64,000 bases of DNA from Centropus unirufus (GCA_013397695.1 VYZI01000114.1:293658-357657), one strand, 5' to 3'; numbered from the stretch's first letter, positions 37,023 to 50,425 are shown. A program made the numbers and translations. The notes: generated from the letters alone by a model not told the origin.

Positions 37023-40000
37023 CAGTGCTCATGCAAAGTCTAAATTGAAGTGCAGTACTGCCTTATACTGAGATATTGGAATACTGCCCATTATTCACTG
37101 GCCTGTGGAAAGTAGGCACCATCATACAGGACCTAAGAAGGAAGACACTGAAGTGTTTCAAGAGCAGTACAGAAAACTTGTATGTAAGAAAGTACACTAT
37201 TTCCTTGGAATTTAGATTTTTGATTCAAGGATACACATTCATACTTAACATTCATACTCCTGAATTACAGGCATTTAGCTGAACCCATCCACTGACATCA
37301 TGCTCTTCCTGTAGATGACAGAAGCAGATAGGCATCTAGAGTGTAATTTGGATCACACATTGTCAGAAGTTAAAGCTCGCCTGAAACGCTTATAAGATCA
37401 GTAAAACCTTGTAGGCATCTGTCCAGTTTACATTCATTAGATAAATCAGGTATGCATTGGAAAAACCAACCAAACACAAATAATTGTAACATTGTGTAGA
37501 TATTTAAGCCCATGGTGGAACCTCTGGCCCATGTGCCATGTTGAATGATAGCTAGAGGGTGCCCCCTCTCCTGGGCCCAAGTCACTGGTTACAGTAGAAA
37601 TGGAGAAGCTGAGGCTTTGATTATTGTGAATCTGAAAAGTATGAGTGTTGTAGAACAGCATTCTTGAAACAGAAATTGCTATCTACCTCATATAGCCATC
37701 TTAATAAATTTTAGATCATATGCCAGTGAGAAGTATGGGTCATCTTTGTGCCTACCCTACCCGAAGTTCCCCTGTGATATCTGGTTTCATGTGCTCACAG
37801 GTGGTTAGATGGATAATCTTCATCTTTGAAAAAATATGCCGGTATTAAGGAATGTCTACAAGTTATTCCCAATCAATTAGAGTTGTAAACCTAGTGTATT
37901 GGTTTTAGGCTGAAGTGGAAAACTGGAGCACGCGGGTGTCCCCAAAATACCATAAGTTCCAAGTTATAGAGCTGTCCAAGGATAATGTTTTCTTATGCTA
38001 TAGAAGCTGGACAATGGAATTCCAGAAGTACTATTGGTGGGTAAGGAGGCAAGAAGGAATTTGTCTTTCACAGTGGATGTGACACAAAGTTAAGGGGATC
38101 ACTGCCCCAATTTTGGAAGCAGACTTCCTGTCCTTTTCATGTGACTTGGTTTTTTCTTTAAAAAAAGTGTTTGTAAATGTACAGCATAAATAGGATAGAT
38201 GACTTATGTAGTATGAATAATTACTCACATCTTTCTTTTTTCAGCTTAAGGGTCCTGCATACAATTAGCATTTCATATTTTCCTTTAGTGTAAAATTTCC
38301 TGAGTGTAAAATTTATTTTTAACAGAACTTTTCCACAATTTCTATGATTAAAATGAGGAAGTAATAAAAAGAGGTGAAAGAACCTGACAGTTGTAATGGA
38401 ATCTAAAATATAAAAATTCTTCTTCAACATACAACATTGTTTTTTACAGGTTTTTTTCCTTTTTTTTCTTTAACAGAGTGGTATTTTCTGTATCAGAAGG
38501 TATTAGCACAGAAGAACAGACTGTTCAAACATGGAAATTTAGAGTTAAATATAAGTGGTATTAAAAAAAAAACTTTTGTAATAGATAATGCTAATAGAAT
38601 CAGTCTACACTGACTAGAGAGAATAAGCTAGTTTTGTGAAATCTTGTGGCTGGATGGCCAATACCTTTTTTGTCTGATTTCTTGCTAGACTGTACCTCCT
38701 TTGAATTATTGTTATTTTAAAGGTCTTTCAGTTATACATCCAGTTCTTTCCCATAAAGTGTATCTGAATGTCTTAATAAGCCATTCTCAGAATGTGCAGC
38801 TTGCATTGCTCTCCAGTTTATTAAAAAAACCCGACATTTTCAAGTTTCCTGGACAGGTATTAGATCAAAGATTTCTGAATTTTCTACTTCCTTGTTTAGG
38901 CCATTTCTTAGTTCACTGGTGTCATGGACTTCTCAAAAGGTTGTTTCCAGCCTCAAAAATTGTTTCTGGCCCCATTTGACTCAAAGTAATTCAACCAGAT
39001 AAGTGAATCAGAGTAAAAGGTATTCAAAATGAGTGTAAGTTAATGTCATTTTGAAAAAATTCCCACATATTCTGATTGTCAGTATTCGTTCAAATACTGA
39101 ACCTTCAACATGGGTGTGTTTATCAAAGAATACTCTGTGGCCCTTCACCTTCTTACCTTTTCTTTCTTCCCCTCCTTTTACCCACTTTTCTTATGTCGTT
39201 ATATCTGTCAGGACCAGAACAGAAATATCAACTGTCTCCAGACAGTCCCATTACTTCTTTTCCTCCTCCCAGAAGCTATTTTTTTGCATTTTTGAAAATC
39301 AACATGTTCAAGGTGCTACAATCACCTTGTCACATGAAAATAATTTCTGCTGGTTCCTGCAGGTAGGAAATAATATCCAGTCATGGTTATTTGGTGGCTT
39401 TTGCAGGTACTTTATCCTTCTATTGAGGACATTAGAGATACAGCAATTTGTTTCATCAGCAAAAGCTGGAGGTCTAGTGGTAGCTTTAAGTGCAAGAGAA
39501 TTCTTTTCTGACTCTGACCATATTTTTAGGCTTCAAACAAACATTATAAATTAATTCAAAGTTATTGAGATTTCTTCCTTTATTGTCATTAGCTCACTAT
39601 TTCTTCCTACAGAATTTTGTGATCTCACTTAGAATACTAATGACAGACTTTCTGACTGTCTGACAAAATTCTACTTAAAGTGTATTGTTAATTATCTATA
39701 TGTATATATAATTGTCTCTTGGTTACTAATCATAGTCCGAAGTGTGCTGAGCTTCAAAGAACTTCTAATATAATACTTTTCAGATGGAATTCACATTAAG
39801 AACACATTTCTTTTATTTTGTATATGTATTTGTTACAGGAAAAGGAAAAAAACTGCATGCAGAATTCTGATTAAAACCTCTAAATCATTTTCTATGCCTC
39901 TCCTGATAACCAGCTTTACAATTTAGTGCCTGTTTTGGTTGCATTCCTAGCAGGTTATTAACAATTAATTAGCAATACATCTCAAATGCTATCTGTGCTA

Positions 40001-40979
40001 GTGTACTAAATGCATGGCACCAGAATTGGACTCCAGTTGGTAAATAAACTGTAGACATAACCATTAGTTTCAGATGAGACATATACACAGTTTACGTATA
40101 TATTTCATGTTATATTCCAGCCTTTACTCAGAGTTGTATCCAGAAGGCATAAAGACTTACTTTTGAGCTATGGCTGAAACTATTCAACTGTTACGTAACA
40201 GATAAAAAATTGGAATAATTTAGCTTATGTCTTACCCCTTTCTTATCTTTTCCCTCAAGGTTTTTTCCCTTTCATTCTTGTTCTGTATCAGAAATCTTGT
40301 TCTTTACATTAACAACAAAGTAAGAAAAATGACTGCCCTTGCAACCACTGGATGATTAAATTAAACAAAACTACAGATTCTGAGCAGAGACAAAATGAAA
40401 AGACACTAGAAGTAAAGTAATCAAATTATTTTTATATATACAGAGCAAAAATATAAGTAAATGTTATACATAAGCGTTCAACAATAAAATTTACATTATG
40501 ACCTCTCCAAAAAACATTTGATTTATTAGACATTGTATTACAGGATGGTCACAGCACAAGAACATAAGCTTTTATTTTTCTGTGAGATTCGCAACCACCA
40601 CTTCTTTCCTCTATAATTTCTAAGTTGTATAAAAACACTTAATCATCAGCTAGCCCAGTTTTAGGACCAAGAATGATAGAAAAAGAAGCAAATGGTGTGC
40701 AGAATTAGACATACACAACCTATAATTAAATTGAAAATCTACATTCATTCAGTTGCCTCAGGATTCATATAAAAGCTGATGGGTTTGTGTATGTATCTAG
40801 ATGGTAAAGTAATTTTTAATCACTTAGTGCAGAATATAGAGGGGCCATAACATATTGGAAATAGGGAAATAATGCTCATAGATTGGAACTACTTCTCAGT
40901 TTGTTTTTGCTAAATTGAAAGGAAGACCACAGAATTTTATAAAACATAAAACTCATCCTACTTCTGTCAACTTATAATG

Positions 40980-41505
40980 AAGGAAACTTTTGATATTCTC
41001 TGCCTGGAGTGTACTCCAGCATGTATTTTAACATGATCACAGCCTGCTTCAAGCACATCCACCTGCTCTGACATGAGGTCTTCCCTGATTGCAGAGTGGA
41101 TATCTGCTCTACCATGGTCCTCCACAGAATGCAGGAGGATAACCTGCTTTACCGTGTTCCTCTCCACAGGATGCAGCAGAATCTCTGCTTGGTACATGGT
41201 GCGACCCTTCCCCCTCCTTTTCTCACTTTGATGTCTGCAGAGCTGTTTATCACATTTTCTCATTTCTCTTTCACAACTTCTGCACAGCATTTTTTTTACC
41301 GTTTCTTAAATAAGTTATTAGAGATACGTCACCAACTTCACAGATTGTCTCTTCTTTCACCAGCAGTCAGTACATCTCAGAGACAGAGCGGATTGGCTGC
41401 TTGGCACTGGGCAGCTCATGATTTTTTCTCACATGAACCACCCTATAGCCCTCATCTCCCTCAACATTGCCATATAAACCCCAAAACAATCTCACTAATT
41501 ATATT
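40980..41505 (+). mobile_element. Avian interspersed repeat, possibly retroviral LTR-derived
   Basis: A block of distinct composition whose wording I associate with a repeat common in bird genomes: GCCTGCTTCAAGCACATCCACC near 41042, TCTGCTCTACCATGGTCCTCC near 41103, TTTGATGTCTGCAGAGCTGTTT near 41228, and ACCCTATAGCCCTCATCTCCC near 41440. It contains an internal near-duplication of about 45 bases (CCTCCACAGAATGCAGGAGGA at about 41119 and CCTCTCCACAGGATGCAGCAG at about 41159). The 107-codon minus-strand frame at 40967-41290 lies inside it and is not a gene I recognise. Family assignment is from memory of pattern only. No target-site duplication was found. Confidence 0.5.
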
Positions 41506-44500
41506 TTGAGTAGTTTGTTTTGTGACATGTTCTATGGCGTACGAGTAGTGATCCAAATAACTGAATACCTTTGCTTCCTTGCAACTCACATGGTATCTTT
41601 ATTATAAATGGTTATGTGTATGACTCAGTCAATGGAATTCCTGTTACACTAAGAACAGTGCAACCCAGAGCACCATACTAGGGTTCTTTAAAGCTTCAAA
41701 TGCACATTCCCACCAGTGAATACCAAACAGCAAATACAGCTAGCCCAGCGGGCACAGATATCACAGACAACACCTCGAGATGATTGAATGCAGAAAATAA
41801 ACTTGGAACACGCAGAAAATGGACAACGGGAGCAGAAGCACGAGGAGCAATAAATTGCCAAGAGTAGGGCAGAAGCAGGAGGAGAAGGAGCTGAAGGCAA
41901 AGAAGAGTTGTTCCTGGAAAACTTCCCACTATTTACACTGAGTTTATGGTATGGAATTCTTTTGTTGGCTACTTTGGGTCAGGTGTCCTGCACCTGGTGC
42001 TCCCAGCTTAATACACTTGCTTTCCTGTGAAATATGAGAAATGGAGAAAGGTCTTTGGGCTTCCAAGCAACAAGTATAATCATTAGTATTTTCAGCATTC
42101 TTTTCATACTAAAATCTAGAGAAAACAGCAGCTACTGGTAAGGAAAATAATTCTACGCTAGAAGAGCATAAACATATCCCAGGAAAAAAAGAAAAAAATA
42201 AAAGAAACAGTACTAGATCTAATACTCTAGAGGCTAGATAAGGACCAATCGACAAGTAAAGGCTGTGGTTAAGGTCATTTGAATAGTAGAAATATTCCAT
42301 GGCTACTGCTTACACATGCATAATTAAATCAATAACAGTTTTGCCCCATACTGTAGTTATTTGAATTTCTCTGTAGCTTTCAGCTATATAGGCAATGAAC
42401 TGGAGGATGACAATGACAACGTATTTGGTAAATGCTTTCACTCTCTTAGTGTTAAATGGATCGGTAATCTCTACTTCAAAATAGAGTCAGCCCTGTATGA
42501 AAAGCTGTGAAAATGGGGTTCACACAGCAGTATAATCATAGATTATAAAAAGAAATGTAAATGGATTTTCAAAGTTAAGTTGGAAAAAAAGAAAAAGTCA
42601 GTAACCTCTCAAGAATGCTGCAAGCTAGGTTTTAACATCACAAACATGCTTTTTATAGAAATCAGTTCCTCTGTTATTTTCAGAACAAAAAAACCTCTAG
42701 CAAGTTATATAAGAAGTTTATTCACTGTTGTAGAGGCCTACTCTTTCTCTTGACCTTTTCTCTGTATTTAAAAGTCAGGAGTAATTAGTCACTTTTTGTA
42801 TGGTTAATGCAAGATTTTAAGTCCCATAGTAATGCCCCAGGCCTTTGACTTTCAAACGAAGACCGTTGTTCTGAAATAGTGTAAGCTTACTGCCCAAAGT
42901 ACACAAAAGAGGATCAGCCACCTCAAATAGGTTTGAAAGCCTTAGCACTCTAATTAATTTAGGTTAAAAAGAACCTATCACTGTACTGTTTGAAAGGCCC
43001 TAGAGCATTTAGGAATCTTCTTAAATGACTTCCTAAAGACTGACAATCTATGTCAGATTTGTTACAATAAATATATGTGTTTTTAAGTTTTATTACATCA
43101 GCATAGCCTGTGAACCATATTGCTCATAACAGAGAGGTTTAAAGAAATCCATAACATGCTAGGTTAGATGGTGTGAAATAGGAATGTGGAAGTGTTTCCA
43201 CTGTTCTACTTACTTTTTTTTTTTTTGTGACAGCTATATCTAATACGTTTGTTTAGTGCAAATGCTCATTAATATCCATCACAGCCAAACATGCCAAATG
43301 TTAATGTCAATCCCTTTAAACCCCTTTAACTGTTGATCATGAATATGACAGTAAAAATACACTAGGCAATTTTAGTGGATTTCAAATGGCCAAGGCATAT
43401 ATCAAGGAAAGAGAAAGTGATATAAATTTTTGACTGATCAAGGAAGAAAGTTATTACAGTGTGGTTTAGGTGTATTTAAAATGCTCAGATGCAATAAAAA
43501 TAAGTGTATGATTCTAATACAGAATGATGACTTCACCTATTTTTTTATAACAAGATGCTCTAAACGTGGACAGAATACACCAGTTTGAACTGATCTATTT
43601 ATGTCCTCTGTGAAATACAGAAAAAAACCCCAAAACCCAGTCTTGGTGATCAGTTGGTAATTTATGACAAATTAAAAAGGTTATTCATCTGTGTCACATA
43701 CAACAAAATAATCCTCGTCTTAGTTTTTTCATGATCAAATTGAGGGTAATAAAAGGCTCTCATATCAGTTGAATTATTAACAAAGAAAAGGAAGAATACC
43801 AATAGCAGGTGATTATGCAGTAACTTTCACAGTCCCAAGTACTACTGAGAAAAACAATTGTTACATGCATCCAAAGAGATAATGAATGTAAAAAATAAGT
43901 CCAGAATATATGCAGAAGTGTAGGGAGATCAGATCTTTGAAGATTGGTTTGAATAAATGGAGGAAACAATTTCAAGTACAAAATGGAATGTAATACTTTT
44001 AAGCTAGTATTACATGAGAGAGGAACAATTACTTTTGTTGTATTATTACAAACTTGCTAGAAAGTTCAGCAGGGAAGAAAGGTCTTCTTGTAACAAGCAA
44101 GCAAAAATTTTATTCATGTTTGGATGCATACAATCAGAAACGTCAAAAGCATGGGGCAAGCTACAGATCTGTAACATTATCATATAGAACACTTAGGAGA
44201 ATTGACAAAACAATCAAGGAAGACTATATACATTTAATCATTTTTATGATTATCTAGGAAAGTTTCAATAATTATTACCTCCAAGGAATTATTTATTATA
44301 TGAAACATTTCTACAAAAACCAGATTTCTTTTTTTCCAGCTAACACTTATTTTTCTGAATAAGAAATTTAAAAAATCATAACATAGATAGTCTTCTGAAA
44401 AAATAAATTATCATCTGGAGAATCTAGGATATTCTGGAGTCATTAGACAAACAGCTTGCCATGAATTCTCCAGTATTCATCTGCAAACTGACCATTATGA

Positions 44501-44806
44501 ACACCAATGTTGACAACACAATTTAATTTGGAGATTTGGAATAATCACATTCCAGCACAAAGGCAATCATGTTAGCATTTTGCCATGGAATTTTTTTCAG
44601 CCAAGGCTAATGTATATGATATACTTCAATGAAGAGGAAAACAAATATTTTTCTTGAACTTGGACAGAACAATATTTTAGCATTGTGTAATAATTTTTTT
44701 TCCCTAAAATGTGATAAGTTAAAATATGTCGCTGAAAGTGGAAAAATTCCCTTGAATTTGTGAACTTTGCAAAATGAATGCAAAAAATAAAACAAATTAT
44801 GGTCTG
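41506..44806. other. AT-rich DNA, no gene seen
   Basis: No recognisable element. About 41690-41930 is purine-rich and moderately GC-rich with a minus-strand Ser/Leu/Pro-rich frame that is likely a composition artefact. Confidence 0.5.
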
Positions 44807-45137
44807 TGTTGGATCTGCCTGTAATGGAGTTAATTTTCTTTGTAGCAGCACTGGTGATATGCTTTGGACTTGCGGTGAAAATAGCATTGATTGCACACCA
44901 GCATTTTAGCTATTCGTTAACAGTATTTGCACAACCTGATGGCCTTCTCTGTTTCTCGCTCTGTTTCCCACACCACACCACCCACTGTGAGCATGTATAC
45001 AGGAAGCTGAGAGGGGAGGTGTTACTTGGACACTTATCTAGACATCAGTTTCATGGTGGGAGGTGATAAGTGCCTTTGCATTATCTCTTTGCTTTACCAT
45101 GCCTTGCCTTTTATAATGTTTTCTGGTTTAACTGACA
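44807..45137 (+). mobile_element. Endogenous retroviral LTR remnant, internally shortened
   Basis: The start (TGTTGGATCTGCCTGTAATGG, then AGTTAATTTTCTTTGTAGC) and the middle (CTTCTCTGTTTCTCGCTCTG near 44945, AGGAAGCTGAGAGGGGAGGT near 45000) resemble the U3 half of a bird endogenous retrovirus LTR with a conserved 'gagttaatttt' word. The end (GGTTTAACTGACA at 45125-45137) resembles that family's terminus. At about 330 bases it seems to lack part of the LTR, and no target-site duplication is obvious. No retroviral gene remnants flank it, so it is either a solo LTR or a fragment. Confidence 0.6.
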
Positions 45138-46109
45138 TTTTGAGAATATAAATTTAAAAATGTTACCCATTTCAGAAGAAATTGCATAGTGAGTTTCTGA
45201 AAAAAAAAAAATTAGTGGATTATATTGTACTTTTAACACTCAATATGTAGTTTAATAATATCTCTATATAATGGAACCCAGTTAGTCATTACTAATTTCA
45301 CAAAGAAGTATTTTAAAATGATTTTTTTTATCATTACTTAAAAATTTCAGAGATTAATAAAATAAAGAAACGGCTACTTCCTAGGGAAAAAAAATAAATT
45401 GTTTTCATTTATTGCTCTTAACTCTAACATGCATTTTTTAATAAGCCAAATTACAAAACCTTAAAACTTTTATAATAGTCTTATGAATATGAAATATTTA
45501 AACTCTATGCATATCTCAAGGTTTATATATATTTTTAATATTATAAAAAGATGACTGTATTTTACGGAACTTAGTGAGGTTTGGTTGTTTTTTTGTTTTG
45601 TTTTGTTGTTTTGTGTGGCTTTGGTTTTGGTTTGTTTTTTTTTCCCTGGATAATATTAAAGTGTTCTCTGCATTTGGAAGTTAAAATCATCTCAGCAATC
45701 ATCAACCCAGCTGTTCTACAGATATTTTTTTATGGGTACCTAGTCAGAATCCTCTACACAAATAAAACTGCTTAATTGTTACAAGACATTTTCACAACCA
45801 GGTCTATAAGAAAGTCCATGGAAGTCCTATTTCAAAGTAACCTGATCAGTTTTATGAGGTAAATGCTGGCTTCACTGACTTCAGAGAGATCAGGATTTCA
45901 CCCATGGGCTTTTTATCAACCTTAGATTGTATAGGAATTTTTCTCTTTTGGCAGTTGCCTAGTATATCCACCACCATAAGAGAAACACAAAAACCTCAAA
46001 GAAATCTAACATTTTGGAGTAAATTGCAGCTTTTCGAAGTTCCTATAGAAAAAAAGCATATAACAAGTTTTTCCTACTCATCTTTTCCCAGAACAAACAT
46101 CCTGATGTA
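45138..46109. other. AT-rich DNA with a T/G-rich tract
   Basis: No gene seen. About 45581-45650 is a T/G low-complexity run (TTTTG and GGTTT words) that produces a phantom Phe/Val-rich frame. Confidence 0.55.
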
Positions 46110-46625
46110 GACATGTGCACATGCCTCCAGTGCTATGATGTTATTGACATCAAAACACATGGTGGGATGGCTTTTATGACTGGAGAGTTTGACAAGAAGA
46201 TTCTTTAGAATGAAAAAGCAGGAGAGATGAGGAAGGAGCATTTCCATCTATGACAATGACCAGCTGAAGTGCATGGATCTCCACATGGGGATAGATGAGG
46301 AACTGACAAAGAGCTAATGGATCAGGGAGGGTAGGGACAGGTGACGTTACAGTGGGGGTCTGCTACAGGCCGCCGGACCAGGTCAAGCAAGCACATGAGG
46401 CCCTCTAGAAACAAACGGGCACAGCACTGAGTTTAGAAGCCCCGGACCTTAAAAAAGACTTCATCCCACCAATACCTGTTGAAGGCAACACAGCAGGATC
46501 CAAGTAATCTTGGAGGTTCCTGGAATTAATTGACAATACCCTTCTTCTTCAAGTTATGGAAAAGCCAATGAGGAGAAGTACTATGCTGGACTTTGTTCTC
46601 ACTAACAAGGGAGATGTTTAACAAC
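46110..46625 (+). mobile_element. CR1 ORF2 endonuclease-region fragment
   Basis: Unlike the other copies, this one preserves the N-terminal, apurinic/apyrimidinic-type endonuclease part of CR1 ORF2. At 46352-46381 the plus strand encodes VGVCYRPPDQ, a hallmark of this domain in CR1. At 46586-46615 it encodes LDFVLTNKGD, from the end of the domain. Stops (for example at about 46406) and frameshifts show it is dead. It is truncated at both ends, with no tail, so it probably became separated from its 3' half by deletion or rearrangement. The RT copy beginning near 48730 could be the other half of the same insertion. Confidence 0.85.
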
Positions 46626-47774
46626 GTGTTTATCTGGTCTTAAATACAGTATATAAGTTTAGATTTTGATCTCCTAAGACTTGTGTTATTTCTAGCAAAA
46701 AAAATTGGAAAGTAAAAAATTGAATTAATAACAGTTCATTTTTCCCAAAATTCCATTAATAGAAAGGGGAAGGAAGAGGGCTGTGGTAATAAATATAGAT
46801 AAAAAGAGGATACTTTTACTTCTATTTTTATTTAAGAATGATAAAATCTGAAAATCTAACAGCATTAGGAAAATAATTCCTCATCTCTCCCCTTCATCTT
46901 TGATCTTTTTCTAGATGGATAAAAGCAAGACTCCTTAAGGCCTGAGCATATCTGAAAAAAAATCTGTACTTGTGCTTTTAGCTGTTTTTAATCTCATCTG
47001 GAATTTATTATCTAAAAAAATAAGAGATCAGTCCCAGTCATTTATGATACATTAATAATTCTGCTTAGAAAAATGCAAGGATGAGGAACAACAATTGTTA
47101 CACCTTTTCCTGAGGGGAATGTAGTTTAATTCTGAGAAGGGAAAGGAATTTAAGAGTCCTTGTTTTCATCACTAGGTATGTCATTTACTCCTCATGAAAA
47201 TTCTGGGAGTTATAGATTTACATTTATTAGGTTAGGTATGAAAATATATTAATTTAAATACACCTCCAGACAACAAATTAAATGGCCAGTTACTAACTGG
47301 TCAGGCATAGAGTTACTAGGTGGTCAGGCATAGCAGCACCATTTTTTTATTTTAAAGTGAACAAGATTTACTGCCAGTGAATGCTAACAATGTTGTTGTT
47401 CAAAGTGCTTCTCATTTTAATTAAGGGAAATAATTTCACACACTCCAGCAGTAACAGCAGCACACAGTTTAACTAATAGAATGATCAACAGTTTTGGCAC
47501 TTATTTCTTTTCCTTATGTTTCTATGGATTTTCAAGGCAGCAAAACCATCCTAGGAATATGGGAGAGTTTCTGATGGTAAACCAAAGCTCAGGCTTGGTT
47601 CAGTATTCTAGGAATAATTTGAGATCTCTTAAATTGACAGAGACATCTCTATGGAATGGGCAGGTAAAATGTTGCATACATGAGAACTGTGTCATAGACT
47701 GGTAGGTTAACAGCACAACTATTGTGAACTAATTATATTAGAAAATTAGATTATGTATTTAGTACCCTTTTACA
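46626..47774. other. AT-rich DNA, no gene seen
   Basis: It contains a 7-base-stem hairpin CCAGTTA-C-TAACTGG (47286-47300) and a direct repeat of GGTCAGGCATAG (about 47300 and 47324). Confidence 0.5.
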
Positions 47775-48305
47775 TGTAATAGAACATTGTCGCTGTGGTT
47801 CCACAGCCCACCTGGTCCTTCACCACCTATGTGTGCCCTGGAGAGGTGATTTAGATCCTTTATATGGCCTGACTTCCAGCTTGACTATACGACAACACAT
47901 CTGTCATATCCACATCATAATTGTCATTTAAGTATACACAACCGTGATAACATACATTGCCTGGAGTGTCATTAGATGTCTCTGTGTGTGCCTCTGTGTA
48001 CCATTGGGGATTGTGCAGATCTAATGGTTATAGGTGTCATTCTAGCTAAACACTCCTTCTGACTGCTATGACTCCACTGACTGCCATGACTCCATTGACC
48101 ACATCACCACTGACCATAAAAGGTGATAAGAAAACTAGTTTGTGTGCAGACATTATGGTTTGATTCATTTGACCATACACAGATGCTACAGTTTGAGACT
48201 GTGGTCTGAGGTAAATCATGGGGTTTCTGACTGTCATTCCAAGAAGGCACAACAATCCCAATGGTATTATGTTACCTCTTTTATGTTTGAATCCCCTCAA
48301 TGAAA
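47775..48305. other. Moderately GC-rich block of unknown origin
   Basis: It stands out from AT-rich surroundings and sits between two CR1 ORF2 pieces of the same orientation. It contains about 2.3 units of an 18-base tandem repeat. The 84-codon minus-strand frame (48046-48300) has no recognisable domain. It may be an insertion that separated the CR1 halves, or an unrelated interspersed repeat. No terminal repeats were found. Confidence 0.4.
48061..48102. repeat. 18-base tandem repeat, about 2.3 units
   Basis: GACTGCTATGACTCCACT is followed directly by GACTGCCATGACTCCATT, then a partial GACCACATC unit. Confidence 0.8.
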
Positions 48306-50082
48306 GCTCCTTAGGGTATCTTTGCAGTACTAGACATCTTTCTGTGCATAGCTGAATTGACTTCAGTACTGAGATATATTTAGATGATTGCTTGTTGGTC
48401 TCTGAAAATTATATATTATTCTATTGTCTTAAATCATAAGTTCAGCTTCTTTGCTTAGCAAACAGAACAATATTTAGAACATCTCCAGGCAATGTTCAAG
48501 CCACTTAATGCTGTTTACATTTAGTAACATAATATATATCTTCATCTGATGAAATTATTATTGTGATAGAATAACTAATATAACAAAAAGATACTAATAG
48601 AACAACTCTGTTGAACATTAACTACTTTTACTTGTATTGTTTCAGAAAAACCTTCTGAAATGTTATTAGTCATACCCACATAAAGCTAATATAAACTTAT
48701 TATTTCTGATAATAATAAACAGATAAACAAAGGCAACAGGAGGCCTGCATGGATGAACAGGATGATTCTGACTAAATTCAGCCACAGAAAATAAGTATTT
48801 AAGAGGTGGAAGCAGAAACAGATGACCCTGGGTTAAGGTAAATCCTCTGAACTTAAAGGGATGAATTTAAGGAAGCCAAAGCCCACCTGGAGTTGAATTT
48901 GATGAGAAGCGTGAAAGGCAACTAGACAGGATTCTATATCAGCAGCAAAAGGCAGATTAGAGAGTCATCTGCAGCAGAAAGAGACCTAGTTGCAAAGGTC
49001 ATGGAAAAGACCAAAGTGCTCAATGCTTTCCCCATCTCCGTCTTTAAAACTGGTCTTCAAGAATCCCAGGTCTCTGGAACAACAAGGAAAGTCTGGAAGG
49101 AGGAAGACTTACCCTTGCTGGAGGAGGATGAGCTTAGTGGACATTCAAACCATTTGACATACACAAATCCACAAGGCCTAGTGGGGTGAACTCAGCTGAA
49201 GGAGATGTTTAATGTAATTTTTAGACTATTCTCCATAATCTTAGAAATTTCATGGTGATTAGGACAACTTGCTGAGAAGTGGAAGAAAGAAACTATTACT
49301 GGTATCCTGAGGAAAGACAAGAAGTAAGATCCAGAGAACTAAATGCTAGTCAGCCTCACCTCAGTCCCTGGGAAATGGATGCAATAAATCGTCCTGGAAA
49401 CCATTTGCAAACTTGGAAAGAACAAGGTGGCTGGGAATAGTCAGCGTGGGTTTATGAAGAGGAAATGATGTTTAGTCAAACGAATGGTCTTCTGCAATCA
49501 AATTAGTGGTGTGGATGCGGGGACAACAGGGAAGGTTTTTAATCTTAGCTTTGACAAAACTTTTGAATCTTTATCTTGTGAAATCCTCATAGAGAAGAAG
49601 ATAAAATACTAGGTAGGTGGACAGTGAAGTGGACTGAAAACTAGCTGAACTCCCAAGATCAGAAAGTTATGATTACTCATGTAAAGAGCAGCTAAAGCCC
49701 AGTCATTACTGCTATAGTCAAGGTGCTGAAACAGGCTTCAGTACTGCTTAATAGCTTCATCAGTGATCTGATGGGTAGAACATACCCTCCGTGAATTTAC
49801 TGACAGTACAAAACTGGGAAGGGTGGCTGATGCATGAACTGGCTGTGCTGTCATCCAGAGGGACCTCAGAAAGCTGGAGAAATGGGCTGGAAGGAACATT
49901 ATGATGTTCAGCAAAGGGAAATGCAAATTCCTGGCCTTTGTTAAGGAATAATATCATGCAGTAATAAATTCTGGGGTCTTACCAGTTGCAAAGCAGCTCC
50001 TCAGGAAAAAACCTAGAGAACCACGAGCTGGCAACATACCCTTTATGGCAAAGAAGGTCAAGAGCCTTCTTTGGCATAAAGA

Positions 50083-50108
50083 AGGAACACACAGATCCGT
50101 GTGTTCCT
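50083..50108. repeat. Perfect 10-base inverted repeat
   Basis: AGGAACACAC, loop AGATCC, GTGTGTTCCT. It lies at or close to the left junction of the LTR-like insert in CR1, so it may mark the insertion or a foldback rearrangement. Confidence 0.85.
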
Positions 50109-50109
50109 G

Positions 50110-50425
50110 AATCCAGTTCCTGAGTCCAGCTCCCTCCTAGCTGTGGAATGGTTCCCTCCTGTCTGCTCTGTAGTACCTGTGGTGACATATAGTCACTGAG
50201 GGGTGGGGATGTGATCTCACATATTTTTATATATTTTTTTTACATTCTAATTTTTATCATTATTGTTACTGTTATAATTTCACTAAAGCTGTAAGTTTGG
50301 TTTTCAGCCCACAAGTCTTTTTCCCCCCTTTTCCCTTTCCCCTTTCATCGATGAGTTGGGGGGGGGGGGATTTTGTCAGCTCAGCTGCACAGTTTTTATC
50401 TGCCAAAATTTAGTGGGGTGGAGCT
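50110..50425 (+). mobile_element. Endogenous retroviral LTR fragment nested in CR1
   Basis: Sequence unlike CR1 splits the CR1 copy. About 50255-50400 resembles the R-U5 end of a widespread bird endogenous retrovirus LTR: TTATCATTATTGTTACTG (50256 on), TCAGCCCACAAGTCTTTTTC near 50306, a pyrimidine run, a G run, and a diverged terminal word. The 5' part (50110-50250) is not clearly assignable. No clean target-site duplication was seen. It may be the same family as the LTR at 44807. Confidence 0.55.
50358..50369. repeat. Poly-G run
   Basis: Twelve G in a row within the LTR-like insert. Possible sequencing or assembly length error and quadruplex-prone. Confidence 0.85.

Larger units (their letters stand above)
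32650..40979. other. AT-rich DNA, no gene seen
   Basis: More than 8 kb without a recognisable transposon. Open frames are short except 39051-39554 (plus, 167 codons) and 38701-38979 (plus, 92 codons). The first is rich in Phe/Ser, lies partly in T/C-rich sequence and has no motif. I treat both as fortuitous. Repeats and hairpins are listed separately. A 13-base direct repeat (ACTTCCCTTGGGC) occurs at 36719 and 36738. Confidence 0.5.

Noticed and set aside
39051..39554. 167-codon plus-strand open frame
   Set aside because: Rich in Phe, Ser and Leu from T/C-rich sequence, no domain or motif, no splice or promoter context; likely chance.
44806..45066. 86-codon plus-strand frame with a hydrophobic start resembling a signal anchor
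   Set aside because: It lies inside an LTR remnant; the frame is a by-product of LTR sequence.
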